DNA of 19,583 nt from an uncultured Eubacteriales bacterium. GTDB taxonomy: Bacteria; Bacillota; Clostridia; Oscillospirales; CAG-272. The stretch lies in assembly GCA_900546635.1 (NCBI GenBank), contig URDS01000042.1, positions 1 to 19,583 of the forward strand. Direction: 5' to 3'. The notes under the pieces are model-generated. The model saw nothing but the letters and a program-made list of their open reading frames with translations. It was not told the origin of the DNA and made no database searches. The number at the start of each line of letters is the position of its first letter. The first letter of the stretch is position 1. Made by a program: the position numbers and the translations under genes. This document shows, piece by piece, positions 1 to 7,416 of this stretch.

Positions 1-86
1 TGTCCGCCTTGTAAACGTATTTGATTTGCGATTTTCACTTTTTTGACAGACTGAACAGCCGTGATTTCACGGCTGTTTTAATTTTG
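1..86 (+). repeat. 3' part of an interspersed structured repeat (copy C)
   Basis: Bases 1-55 match the minus strand of 18162-18216 at 48 of 55 positions without gaps. The shared part begins with the right arm of a GCCTTGTAAAC palindrome and ends with GACAG, a purine, then CTGAA. Both copies then enter a rho-independent terminator whose stem sequence differs between copies. The copy is cut by the window edge, so its 5' half is not visible. It reads rightwards, towards the metG cluster. No protein is convincing in it. Confidence 0.8.
54..86 (+). terminator. Rho-independent terminator at the end of repeat copy C
   Basis: An 11-bp stem (54-64 with 67-77) closes on two bases and is followed on plus by TTTTAATTTT. 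The minus side lacks a T-run, so the hairpin would mainly stop plus-strand transcription entering from the left. It is only a weak candidate for ending the convergent radical SAM gene. Bases 87-219 hold no gene I can support. Confidence 0.75.
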
Positions 87-219
87 TACCGATTCTCTTT
101 CATATTCTCGATACTTGCAAAGCGCTGTGTTTCAAGCACGTCTGGCGGCGCAAGGACACAAAATGAAATCGGGCGTCCATTTAGAAAATATTCTAATTCA
201 TACTTTCCGGCATAAGGGT

Positions 220-849
220 TTATTGACCGCTGTCTTCCCTGCCTATATAGCGCCGCACACGAAGCGGCACACCGGTTTTCTCTGCGATCTGCCGGCATTC
301 TTCAATCTCTTCAGGCGTCAAAGCCGAATCGACCACGGTCAGCAAAACATGCGGAACATACTGTTTTACCCGTTTTGCAAAATCCAGCAATCCGACAAAG
401 GCGTCCTCGCCGAATTTAGAGTGGCATACACGATCATATTCCGCAGCATTCGGCGCATTTAAACTGATGGAAACCGTGTCAACGGCATCCTTATAAAGGG
501 GCGCGGTATCCCGGCCGTATAAAAGAGAGGACTGGCCGTTTGTATTTACGCGCACCTTAGCGGGATAGACTTTTTTCAGTTCTTTCGCGACCCAAATCAT
601 ATCCTCAAGCCGTTCAGTCGGCTCGCCGTAGCCGCAAAACACAAATTCTTCATAATCAGACAACCTGCGCGCCAATACCGCCTCCAGAATTTCTTCTTTT
701 GAAGGCTCGCGCAAAAGCCACAGAGAATCCGAACCATACGCGCCGTCGCCGTTATTGCGAATGCAGAAATCACAGCGATTGGAGCATCGGTTTGTAATAT
801 TGATATAAAGCGCGTTTCCCACTTCATACGTAATCGTCATATTTTTCAT
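220..849 (-). CDS. TatD-associated radical SAM protein
   Basis: A 209-residue radical SAM enzyme. The iron-sulfur cluster motif CxxxCxxC is at C22, C26 and C29, and a glycine-rich GYGEP stretch at about residues 73-77 is the usual SAM-contacting segment. Size and position directly after tatD match the small TatD-linked radical SAM family. Its substrate is, to my knowledge, not established; tRNA or nucleic-acid modification would only be a guess. The start ATG shares one base with the tatD stop (TAATG), which implies translational coupling and membership of the metG-tatD operon. The protein ends shortly after an RVRRYIG segment, which looks like a natural C-terminus. There is no separate promoter and no clear minus-strand terminator behind it. 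Confidence 0.88.
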   Translation of the reverse strand: MKNMTITYEVGNALYINITNRCSNRCDFCIRNNGDGAYGSDSLWLLREPSKEEILEAVLARRLSDYEEFVFCGYGEPTERLEDMIWVAKELKKVYPAKVRVNTNGQSSLLYGRDTAPLYKDAVDTVSISLNAPNAAEYDRVCHSKFGEDAFVGLLDFAKRVKQYVPHVLLTVVDSALTPEEIEECRQIAEKTGVPLRVRRYIGREDSGQ

Positions 850-1637
850 TATTCTATCCCAAAAAATCGTTTTGCATTTTCTGCCGTTCTATCGGCAACC
901 GTGTCGCAGGACACCTGATGAACCTCGGCGATTGTCTGCACAACATATTCGAGCAATCCGGAATGATTGCATTGTCCCCGAAACGGATGCGGCGCAAGAT
1001 ACGGGCAATCCGTTTCAATCAGCATTTTATCAAGCGGCACACGCCCTGCAACCGAACGCACACGCTCTGCATTTTTAAATGTCACCACGCCGGAAAATGA
1101 TACAAACCAGCCTCGTTTAATGAGTTCAGCGGCAATTTCGGCGCTGCCGCTGAAACTGTGAAACACCCCGCGAACATTCGGATATTTCAAAACCATTTCG
1201 AGACAATCCCCATGCGCCTCACGGTCATGAATCACCACAGGCAGCCCGTACATTTCGGCGGCGCGCATCTGCATCTCAAAATACGCGCGCTGCACATCCC
1301 GGCTGACATCATCATAGTGATAATCAAAGCCGATTTCCCCAACCGCTACAATTTTATGCTGAGACGCGCAGTCCAGCATATCGCACAGAGCGGCGCGCGC
1401 TTCATTCAGCGTGCCCTCGGTTCCCGCGCTGCTCGGATGAATGCCGACGGCGGCATACATGTTTTTATACCGGGCGGCCTGCGCAATGCACTGCGCCGAG
1501 CTTTTCAAACTGTCGCCGACATTGACAATGCCGCAGACCTTTCCGTCAAACAAATCCTGCAAAAGCGCGTCCGCGCCCCCCGAAAATTCCCGCTGAAACC
1601 GGCTGTCAAAATAATGCGCATGCGAATCGAAATACAT
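849..1637 (-). CDS. tatD: TatD family metal-dependent hydrolase (putative DNase)
   Basis: A 262-residue TIM-barrel amidohydrolase-type protein of normal TatD length. Visible metal-site motifs, in order, are HxH (H6, H8), EIGFDYHYDD with E101, VIHDRE with H137, HSFSG with H160, and ETDCPYLAP with D210. TatD enzymes are cytosolic 3'-5' deoxyribonucleases implicated in DNA repair and turnover; the activity here is inferred from the family. The start ATG overlaps the metG stop by one base (TAATG) and its own stop overlaps the next gene in the same way, so the three genes are likely translated as a coupled unit. The metG-tatD order is common in Firmicutes and supports the call. Confidence 0.93.
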   Translation of the reverse strand: MYFDSHAHYFDSRFQREFSGGADALLQDLFDGKVCGIVNVGDSLKSSAQCIAQAARYKNMYAAVGIHPSSAGTEGTLNEARAALCDMLDCASQHKIVAVGEIGFDYHYDDVSRDVQRAYFEMQMRAAEMYGLPVVIHDREAHGDCLEMVLKYPNVRGVFHSFSGSAEIAAELIKRGWFVSFSGVVTFKNAERVRSVAGRVPLDKMLIETDCPYLAPHPFRGQCNHSGLLEYVVQTIAEVHQVSCDTVADRTAENAKRFFGIE

Positions 1638-3580
1638 TACCGAACGCGCTCCCCAAGCGGCGTTTCGGGATCCAAAAAGACAACGCGCACTTTTTCTTCA
1701 CCCGAAGCCAAAATCATCCCGCGGCTTTCTTCACCGCAAAGCTTGACCGGCGCAAGATTAGCCACAACAATCACCTTTTTCCCGATAAGCGCCTCGGGCG
1801 TATAGAATTTTGCAATACCGGAAACAACCTGTCTCCGTTCATACCCAAGATCAATCTGAAGCTTTAAGAGTTTCTTGGCTTTCGGGATTTTTTCACAGGC
1901 AATTACCTGCGCCGTGCGCAATTCAACGCCCATAAAGTCATCAATGCCGATTTGTGCAACGCCCTCCGGCTTTTCTTCCGCCTTCGCCGCACCATCGCAA
2001 GGCGCGCGATTGGCCGCCTCCGCTTTTGCAAGCGTTTCTTCCTCATCAAGCCGCGCGAATAAAACCGCGGCTTTGCCGATCGGTCTGCCGGAAACAAGTC
2101 CGCCGAAAGCGATTATGCTGTCATAATCCACTACGTCCGTATTCAACTGATTGAAAATGTTTTCGGCCGTTCCGGGTAAAAACGGCGTCAGCAGCACGGC
2201 GCCGATCCGAATCGTTTCCAAAAGATTATACAGTACCGTACCGAGCCGATCACGTTTTGCTTCGTCTTTCGCAAGCACCCACGGCGCCGTTTCGTCAATA
2301 TACTTGTTCGCGCGGCGGAAGAGCGTGAAAATCGCCTCCAGCGCATCGGCAATATGATACGCCTCCATGCAGGTGTAAGACTCCTCTTGGACCCGCTTGG
2401 CCTCCGCAATCAATTCTTCATCCAAAGGCGCACGCGCGCCGCACGGCGGCACAACCCCGTCAAAATACTTCTGCGTCATGGCCATTGTACGGTTGACCAA
2501 ATTTCCGAGATTATTGGCCAAATCGGTATTATACCGATTGATTATGTTTTCATAGGTTATACTGCCGTCCGAAGCGTAAGGCATTTCAGACAGCGCATAA
2601 TAACGCACACCGTCCACCCCGAACAAATCGGCCAGGGTATCCGCATAAATCACATTGCCCTTTGATTTCGACATCTTGTCCGCGCCGAAATTAAACCACG
2701 GGTGGCCGAACACCTTTTTCGGAAGCGGAATCCCAAGCGCCATTAAGAAAATCGGCCAATAGATCGTATGGAAGCGCAAAATATCCTTGCCGATAATATG
2801 CACGTCTGCCGGCCAGAAATTCCGAAACAGTTCGGGCTGCTCGGCTTTTTCCGGATCATATCCGAGCGCCGTGATATAATTGGACAGCGCATCCATCCAA
2901 ACATAGGCGACATGCTTACTGTCAAACGGAACAGGTACGCCCCAGGTAAACGAGCTTCTGGAAACACACAGATCCTGCAAGCCTGCTTTCAGGAAATTGT
3001 TCACCATTTCCTTTTTCCGCGCCACAGGCTCAATAAATTCCGGATGCTCCTCTATATACGCAATCAACTGATCCGCATATTTGCTCATTTTGAAAAAATA
3101 CGCTTCTTCACTGGTTTTTACAACCGGCGCGCCGCAATCCGGACACTTGCCGTCAACGACCTGCGTCTCTGTAAAAAAGGACTCGCAGGGCGTACAATAC
3201 CACCCCTCATAGCATCCTTTATAGATATCGCCCTGCGTATAAAATTTTTGAAAGATATTTTGTACGGAACGAACATGTTCGGGATCCGTTGTACGGATAA
3301 ATTTATCATAGCTTGCGCCCATTAAATCCCATATCCGGCGAATCTCGGCCGATACCTGATCCACATAAGCCTGCGGCGTAATTCCCGCCAGTTTCGCGTA
3401 ATTCTCTATTTTCTGGCCATGCTCATCGGTGCCGGTCAGGAAAAATACATCATACCCGACCTGACGCTTAAACCGAGCGAGCGCGTCGGTCATAATCACC
3501 TCATAGGTGTTGCCGAAATGTGGCTTTCTGGAACTGTATGTGATTGCCGTCGTAATGTAAAACTTTCCTTTATCGTGCAT
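1637..3580 (-). CDS. metG: Methionyl-tRNA synthetase
   Basis: A 647-residue class I synthetase that charges tRNA-Met with methionine in the cytosol. The HIGH-type motif appears as HFGN at residues 21-24 and KMSKS is intact at 302-306. The zinc-knuckle pairs are C129/C132 and C146/C149. A C-terminal tRNA-binding OB fold of the Trbp111/EMAP type occupies roughly residues 540-647, as in dimeric bacterial MetRS. The start is supported by GGAGG six bases upstream. It is the first gene of metG-tatD-radical SAM and has its own sigma-A promoter. The interval from promoter to start is under 40 bases, so there is no room for a T-box or S-box leader. Confidence 0.98.
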   Translation of the reverse strand: MHDKGKFYITTAITYSSRKPHFGNTYEVIMTDALARFKRQVGYDVFFLTGTDEHGQKIENYAKLAGITPQAYVDQVSAEIRRIWDLMGASYDKFIRTTDPEHVRSVQNIFQKFYTQGDIYKGCYEGWYCTPCESFFTETQVVDGKCPDCGAPVVKTSEEAYFFKMSKYADQLIAYIEEHPEFIEPVARKKEMVNNFLKAGLQDLCVSRSSFTWGVPVPFDSKHVAYVWMDALSNYITALGYDPEKAEQPELFRNFWPADVHIIGKDILRFHTIYWPIFLMALGIPLPKKVFGHPWFNFGADKMSKSKGNVIYADTLADLFGVDGVRYYALSEMPYASDGSITYENIINRYNTDLANNLGNLVNRTMAMTQKYFDGVVPPCGARAPLDEELIAEAKRVQEESYTCMEAYHIADALEAIFTLFRRANKYIDETAPWVLAKDEAKRDRLGTVLYNLLETIRIGAVLLTPFLPGTAENIFNQLNTDVVDYDSIIAFGGLVSGRPIGKAAVLFARLDEEETLAKAEAANRAPCDGAAKAEEKPEGVAQIGIDDFMGVELRTAQVIACEKIPKAKKLLKLQIDLGYERRQVVSGIAKFYTPEALIGKKVIVVANLAPVKLCGEESRGMILASGEEKVRVVFLDPETPLGERVR

Positions 3581-3614
3581 TTTTGACCTCCAAATATCGG
3601 CTCATTTCCTGCAT

Positions 3615-3643
3615 ATTATAACACAGGCCGCCTGCTGTTTCAA
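3615..3643 (-). promoter_or_regulatory. Sigma-A promoter for metG operon
   Basis: Read on the minus strand, TTGAAA (3643-3638), a 17-base spacer and TATAAT (3620-3615) lie between the cwlD stop and metG. The -10 is perfect and the -35 matches 4 of 6. The predicted start of transcription is near 3608, about 28 bases before the ATG. Confidence 0.85.
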
Positions 3644-3667
3644 GCATCTGTGCCGAATTATTCCGTA

Positions 3668-4399
3668 TTATTCTATTTTTGCCATAATACAGTCAAATAT
3701 TACAAGCGCCAACTGCTCCCGATAATTCTTATCGCACAGTTTGCGGCTCTCCTCACGATTGGACAAGAAACCGCATTCTATCAGAACAGCCGGCGATTGA
3801 ATCCGATCCAGCAAATAAATATTGCTGCCCGCCGCCTTCACTTCCCGCTTATTCTCCGGCTGTAAAAATTCCGCCGTCTGCATCTGTATCTGCTTTGCAA
3901 GCTCGACACTGGCATCATTGTTTACCGAATAATACACCTGCAAGCCGCTGTATTTTTCAATGGGAAAATTATTCATGTGCAGACTGATGAAGAGCGCGTT
4001 TTCATTGGATTTTGCAATTTCATACCGGTTTTTCAGATCAGTCGTCTTATGCTTGCCTTTCATTGCCGGATCCTGCACATCGCAGAGCATATAATCTCCG
4101 TTCCGTGTCATAATCGTTTCTACACCGCACACGGTCAGCATATCATACAAAATTTGTGCAATATCCAAATTCAAATCTTTCTCCAACACACCCTCAATGC
4201 CTACCGTGCCGCCGTCTTCTCCGCCATGCCCCGCATCCAGAATTACCTGCACCGGCACGCTGTTTTCGGCAAATGTACCGATACTCGGCAAAGAAACCAT
4301 GCCATACAAACAATACAAACCATACGTTATCAAACTGAACAACATACAAAAAATAAAAATTCCGACAGTCAGTTGTGCCGATTCTCTTTTACTCAACAT
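3668..4399 (-). CDS. cwlD: N-acetylmuramoyl-L-alanine amidase, CwlD-like
   Basis: A zinc amidase of the Amidase_3 family, 243 residues from the chosen ATG. That start has a GGGTGAT ribosome site just upstream and gives the length of B. subtilis CwlD (about 237). An ATG at 4432 is possible but has a weaker site. One N-terminal membrane segment (about residues 10-34) precedes the catalytic domain. Zinc and catalytic residues are visible as DAGHGGED (H58), EKDLNL (E73), SLHMNN (H141) and ECGFLSN (E208). CwlD removes peptide side chains from muramic acid on the way to muramic-delta-lactam in spore cortex. The assignment rests on the single N-terminal anchor, the length and the spore-forming context; a vegetative amidase of the same fold is the alternative. 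No convincing sporulation promoter was found in 4400-4478. Confidence 0.85.
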   Translation of the reverse strand: MLSKRESAQLTVGIFIFCMLFSLITYGLYCLYGMVSLPSIGTFAENSVPVQVILDAGHGGEDGGTVGIEGVLEKDLNLDIAQILYDMLTVCGVETIMTRNGDYMLCDVQDPAMKGKHKTTDLKNRYEIAKSNENALFISLHMNNFPIEKYSGLQVYYSVNNDASVELAKQIQMQTAEFLQPENKREVKAAGSNIYLLDRIQSPAVLIECGFLSNREESRKLCDKNYREQLALVIFDCIMAKIE

Positions 4400-4478
4400 A
4401 TCATCACCCACAACATTGTATGACTGATCCATTTCAAAAAGACCCGTTATGAAATTCAAATATATCGTTTTATCAACC

Positions 4479-4524
4479 GAAAAAACGCCTGTATGCGGTG
4501 CAAAATACACCGCATACAGGCGTT
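4479..4524 (-). terminator. Terminator of the SLH gene operon
   Basis: A perfect 17-bp stem (4484-4500 with 4508-4524) has a 7-base loop. On minus it is followed by a run of Ts. It lies 29 bases past the stop of the cohesin/SLH gene and separates that operon from cwlD. Confidence 0.9.
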
Positions 4525-4552
4525 CATACTGTCAAAGCAACATTTTAAGCCA

Positions 4553-5722
4553 TTATTTTGCGCGTTTGTCAGCAACGGCAATACGGGTAAAGATTACACA
4601 AGCCTCACTGCGGACGAGTTCGTCATCCGGGCGGTAATTTCCCGTTCCCGAGTCACCGCCGACAATACCGGCCTGATACAGCTTAGTCACCGCCGCATAG
4701 CAGGCAGAGTTTTCAGCGACATCCGGACACATTCCCTGACGCACCGCCGTATACTCCGTCTCCGGTAAAATATTGGCAAACACAATCGCCATTTCACCGC
4801 GCGTGATATTCCGGTTATAATCGTCAAACTGAGATGCGGTAATGATACCGTTCTCCATGCAATAATTTACATACGGAGCATACCACGCTTCGCCCGCAGC
4901 GGCAGCCGGAACACTCTTTGCATAGTAGGCGGTATGAATATTCGCCGCCGCGGTCAGCGCCTGCGCTACCGTAAACTGGTTATCCGGCGAAAATTTCGTC
5001 GCGCCCGTACCGTTTGCAAGCGCATATTCATAGGCCAATTTTACATACTCATAGAACCATTTATCGGTTGTCACATCGGTAAACTGATTCTCATATACGC
5101 GGGACGACTGGAATTTGGAATCCTGAGCGGACTCGGAAAATACGAAATTCCCCTTATATGTATAGCCGCACTCGCACGTATAGAGCGTATAACCGTCCTC
5201 AGCGCCTACCGGGCTTACCTTTGTCTCAGTATAAGCGTGCTTGTGCGAAGACGTTCCCTTAACCGTCAGAACACCGTTTGCAGAAGCAAAAGAGACAGGC
5301 GCCAAATCAAACTTATAGGACTCAGGCACCGACAGGCTGATGTCATAATCGCCGGGCTTTACATCAGAAGCCAGTTTAAACGTAACATCCGCAACGATAA
5401 AATCGCCGGTCATATCCGACGTATTGAGGAAAAGCAGCTTTACGGGATTTGCACCGGTCTCTTCAGAAAAGGCATGCACATACGGTTCAAAACCGCTGCC
5501 CTTTGCGGCAGACACATAAGACATTACATCGGAGTTGTATCCGATATAAAGCTGTGCGCCGGCAATCCCCGGATTGTTTTTTAAAGACACGGTAAAGGTC
5601 ACCGTATCACCGGCATCTGCGCTGACGCTGCTGAGCACTGCAGCGGGCTCTTCAGCAGACACCACCAAAGGAAGCAATCCGAGCAAAAGGACAAAAACCA
5701 AGACAAATGATAACTTTTTCAT
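4553..5722 (-). CDS. Secreted cohesin-like/SLH-domain surface protein
   Basis: A 389-residue exported protein. Residues 1-23 form a signal peptide (MKKLSFVL, hydrophobic core, VSA cleavage region). Residues of about 28-150 resemble a cohesin/Ig-like beta-sandwich (AGDTVTFTVSLKNN, GAQLYIGYNSDVM). A short linker follows with an HKHAYTETKV start and a CECGYTY motif, a module often seen in clostridial surface proteins. About 215-389 hold three S-layer-homology-type repeats that would bind secondary wall polymer. The start is fixed by GGAGGT five bases upstream; the in-frame ATG at 5734 lies inside that ribosome site. The gene begins 25 bases after glnS and probably shares its transcript, which is unexpected for a surface protein. 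Its partner is unknown; a scaffold or adhesion role is inference. Confidence 0.85.
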   Translation of the reverse strand: MKKLSFVLVFVLLLGLLPLVVSAEEPAAVLSSVSADAGDTVTFTVSLKNNPGIAGAQLYIGYNSDVMSYVSAAKGSGFEPYVHAFSEETGANPVKLLFLNTSDMTGDFIVADVTFKLASDVKPGDYDISLSVPESYKFDLAPVSFASANGVLTVKGTSSHKHAYTETKVSPVGAEDGYTLYTCECGYTYKGNFVFSESAQDSKFQSSRVYENQFTDVTTDKWFYEYVKLAYEYALANGTGATKFSPDNQFTVAQALTAAANIHTAYYAKSVPAAAAGEAWYAPYVNYCMENGIITASQFDDYNRNITRGEMAIVFANILPETEYTAVRQGMCPDVAENSACYAAVTKLYQAGIVGGDSGTGNYRPDDELVRSEACVIFTRIAVADKRAK

Positions 5723-5747
5723 AAAAACCTCCAAAAATTTTATATAC

Positions 5748-7400
5748 TTATTTTTTGGGATAACTGTCTTTCAGGCCGACAATCCGGTTGAACGTGTTTT
5801 CGTATTTGGTATCCTTAACAAAATATCCGCAGCGAACAAACTGAAAACGCTGACCGGGCACCGCGCCGCTGAGATCTTCTTCTATCTTGCATCCGGTCAT
5901 TTTTTTCAGCGAATCCGGATTCAGATAATCATTATATGTCTTGTCATCGGGAATATCCGCAACATTTTCGATCGTAAACAAACGGTCATACAGCATGATA
6001 TTCGCATCTTTCGCAAATTTTGCAGACAGCCAATGAATCGTTCCTTTAATTTTCCGTCCGTCCGCCGGCATACCCGAACCGGTTGCAAGATCAGCCGTGC
6101 AGTGAATTTCGGCGATACTGCCGTCCGCATTCTTCACAATTTCCTCACAGCGAACAATATACGCGCCCATCAGCCGAACCTCGCCGCCCGGCTTCAGACG
6201 GAAAAATTTCGGCGGAGGCACTTCCTCAAAGTCACTGCGATCTATATAGAGTTCCCTCGTAAACGGCACCTTGCGTTTTCCGGCATTTTCATCATTCGGA
6301 TTATTCGGAAGCTCAAAATATTCAACCTTGTCCTCCGGATAGTTGTCAATCACAACCCGCACCGGTTCCAGTACGGCAACTCTGCGAAGCGCGGTATTGT
6401 TCAGTTCTTCCCGGATGCAGTGCTCCAAAAGCTCAATGTCAACCAAGCTATAAGCTTTCGCCACGCCCGCGCGCTCTACAAAATCAAAAATGGACGCCGG
6501 CGTAAAGCCCCTTCTGCGCAGACCGCAGAGCGTCGGCATACGCGGATCATCCCAGCCGTCTACAAGGCCGGTCTCCACAAGCTGCCGCAGATAGCGCTTA
6601 CTCATAACCGTATAGGTCACATTCAATCTTGCAAACTCCCGCTGTTTCGGTTTGGTCTCAATCCCGATATGATTTACAACCCATTCATAAAGCGGACGAT
6701 GATTTTCAAATTCCAGGGAACAAAGCGAATGTGTGATGCCCTCAATCGCATCCTGTATCGGGTGAGCGAAATCATACAGCGGATATATGCACCACTTGTT
6801 CCCCTGTCTGTGATGCGCCGTGTGCAAAATACGATAAATCGCCGGATCGCGCAGATTCATATTCGGAGAAGCCATGTCAATCTTCGCGCGCAAAGTGTGA
6901 GAGCCATCCTCAAACTCTCCGTTTTTCATCCGTTCAAACAGATCGAGATTTTCCTCCGGACTGCGGTCACGCCACGGACTGTTTTTTCCAGGCTCGGTCA
7001 ACGTGCCCCGGTACGCCCGCATCTCTTCGGCGGACAGGTCGCAGACATACGCCTTCCCGTCGCGAATCAGTTTCACCGCATAGGCATAACACTGATCGAA
7101 ATAATCCGAACCGTAAAAAATACCGCCGGTCGGTTCCGCGCCGAGCCACTTCAGATCCTCATAAATGGATTCTACATACTCAGTATCCTCTTTTGCAGGA
7201 TTCGTATCGTCGTACCGCAGATTAAAAAGTCCGCCGTACTTTTTAGCCGCATTCGAGTTAATCCAGATTGCTTTTGCGCTGCCGATATGCAGATATCCGT
7301 TCGGTTCCGGCGGGAAACGCGTATGCACGCGCAATTCGGGATCGGCGGCCAAATCTGCCTCAATAATTTCATCTATAAAATTGGATTTAACTTCTTCCAT
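5748..7400 (-). CDS. glnS: Glutaminyl-tRNA synthetase
   Basis: A 550-residue class I synthetase, close to the usual 550. Signatures are RFPPEPNGYLHIG (HIGH at 38-41), SAKAIW, the GlnRS-typical RYDDTNPAKED, and VMSKR (266-269) as the KMSKS loop. The C-terminal half carries the two beta-barrels of bacterial GlnRS. It attaches Gln directly to tRNA-Gln. Most Firmicutes instead use a non-discriminating GltX plus GatCAB, so GlnRS suggests an acquired gene or a clade that keeps direct charging. The chosen ATG gives the canonical N-terminus; the best ribosome site, AAGGAG, is a long 12 bases upstream. It follows gltX by 16 bases, in the same operon. Confidence 0.97.
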   Translation of the reverse strand: MEEVKSNFIDEIIEADLAADPELRVHTRFPPEPNGYLHIGSAKAIWINSNAAKKYGGLFNLRYDDTNPAKEDTEYVESIYEDLKWLGAEPTGGIFYGSDYFDQCYAYAVKLIRDGKAYVCDLSAEEMRAYRGTLTEPGKNSPWRDRSPEENLDLFERMKNGEFEDGSHTLRAKIDMASPNMNLRDPAIYRILHTAHHRQGNKWCIYPLYDFAHPIQDAIEGITHSLCSLEFENHRPLYEWVVNHIGIETKPKQREFARLNVTYTVMSKRYLRQLVETGLVDGWDDPRMPTLCGLRRRGFTPASIFDFVERAGVAKAYSLVDIELLEHCIREELNNTALRRVAVLEPVRVVIDNYPEDKVEYFELPNNPNDENAGKRKVPFTRELYIDRSDFEEVPPPKFFRLKPGGEVRLMGAYIVRCEEIVKNADGSIAEIHCTADLATGSGMPADGRKIKGTIHWLSAKFAKDANIMLYDRLFTIENVADIPDDKTYNDYLNPDSLKKMTGCKIEEDLSGAVPGQRFQFVRCGYFVKDTKYENTFNRIVGLKDSYPKK

Positions 7401-7416
7401 ACAGAGAATAAACTCC

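Noticed and set aside
35..298. Minus-strand open frame overlapping the radical SAM 3' end, with protein-like composition (for example YELEYFLNGRPISF)
   Set aside because: It has no start codon with a ribosome site outside the radical SAM gene, runs through the terminator hairpin of repeat copy C, and the radical SAM protein already has a natural end. A frameshifted tail cannot be fully excluded.
4415..4422. CATACAAT on minus before cwlD, resembling a sigma-E -10
   Set aside because: No -35 lies 13-15 bases upstream, and the implied start of transcription would fall on the ribosome site of the preferred ATG.
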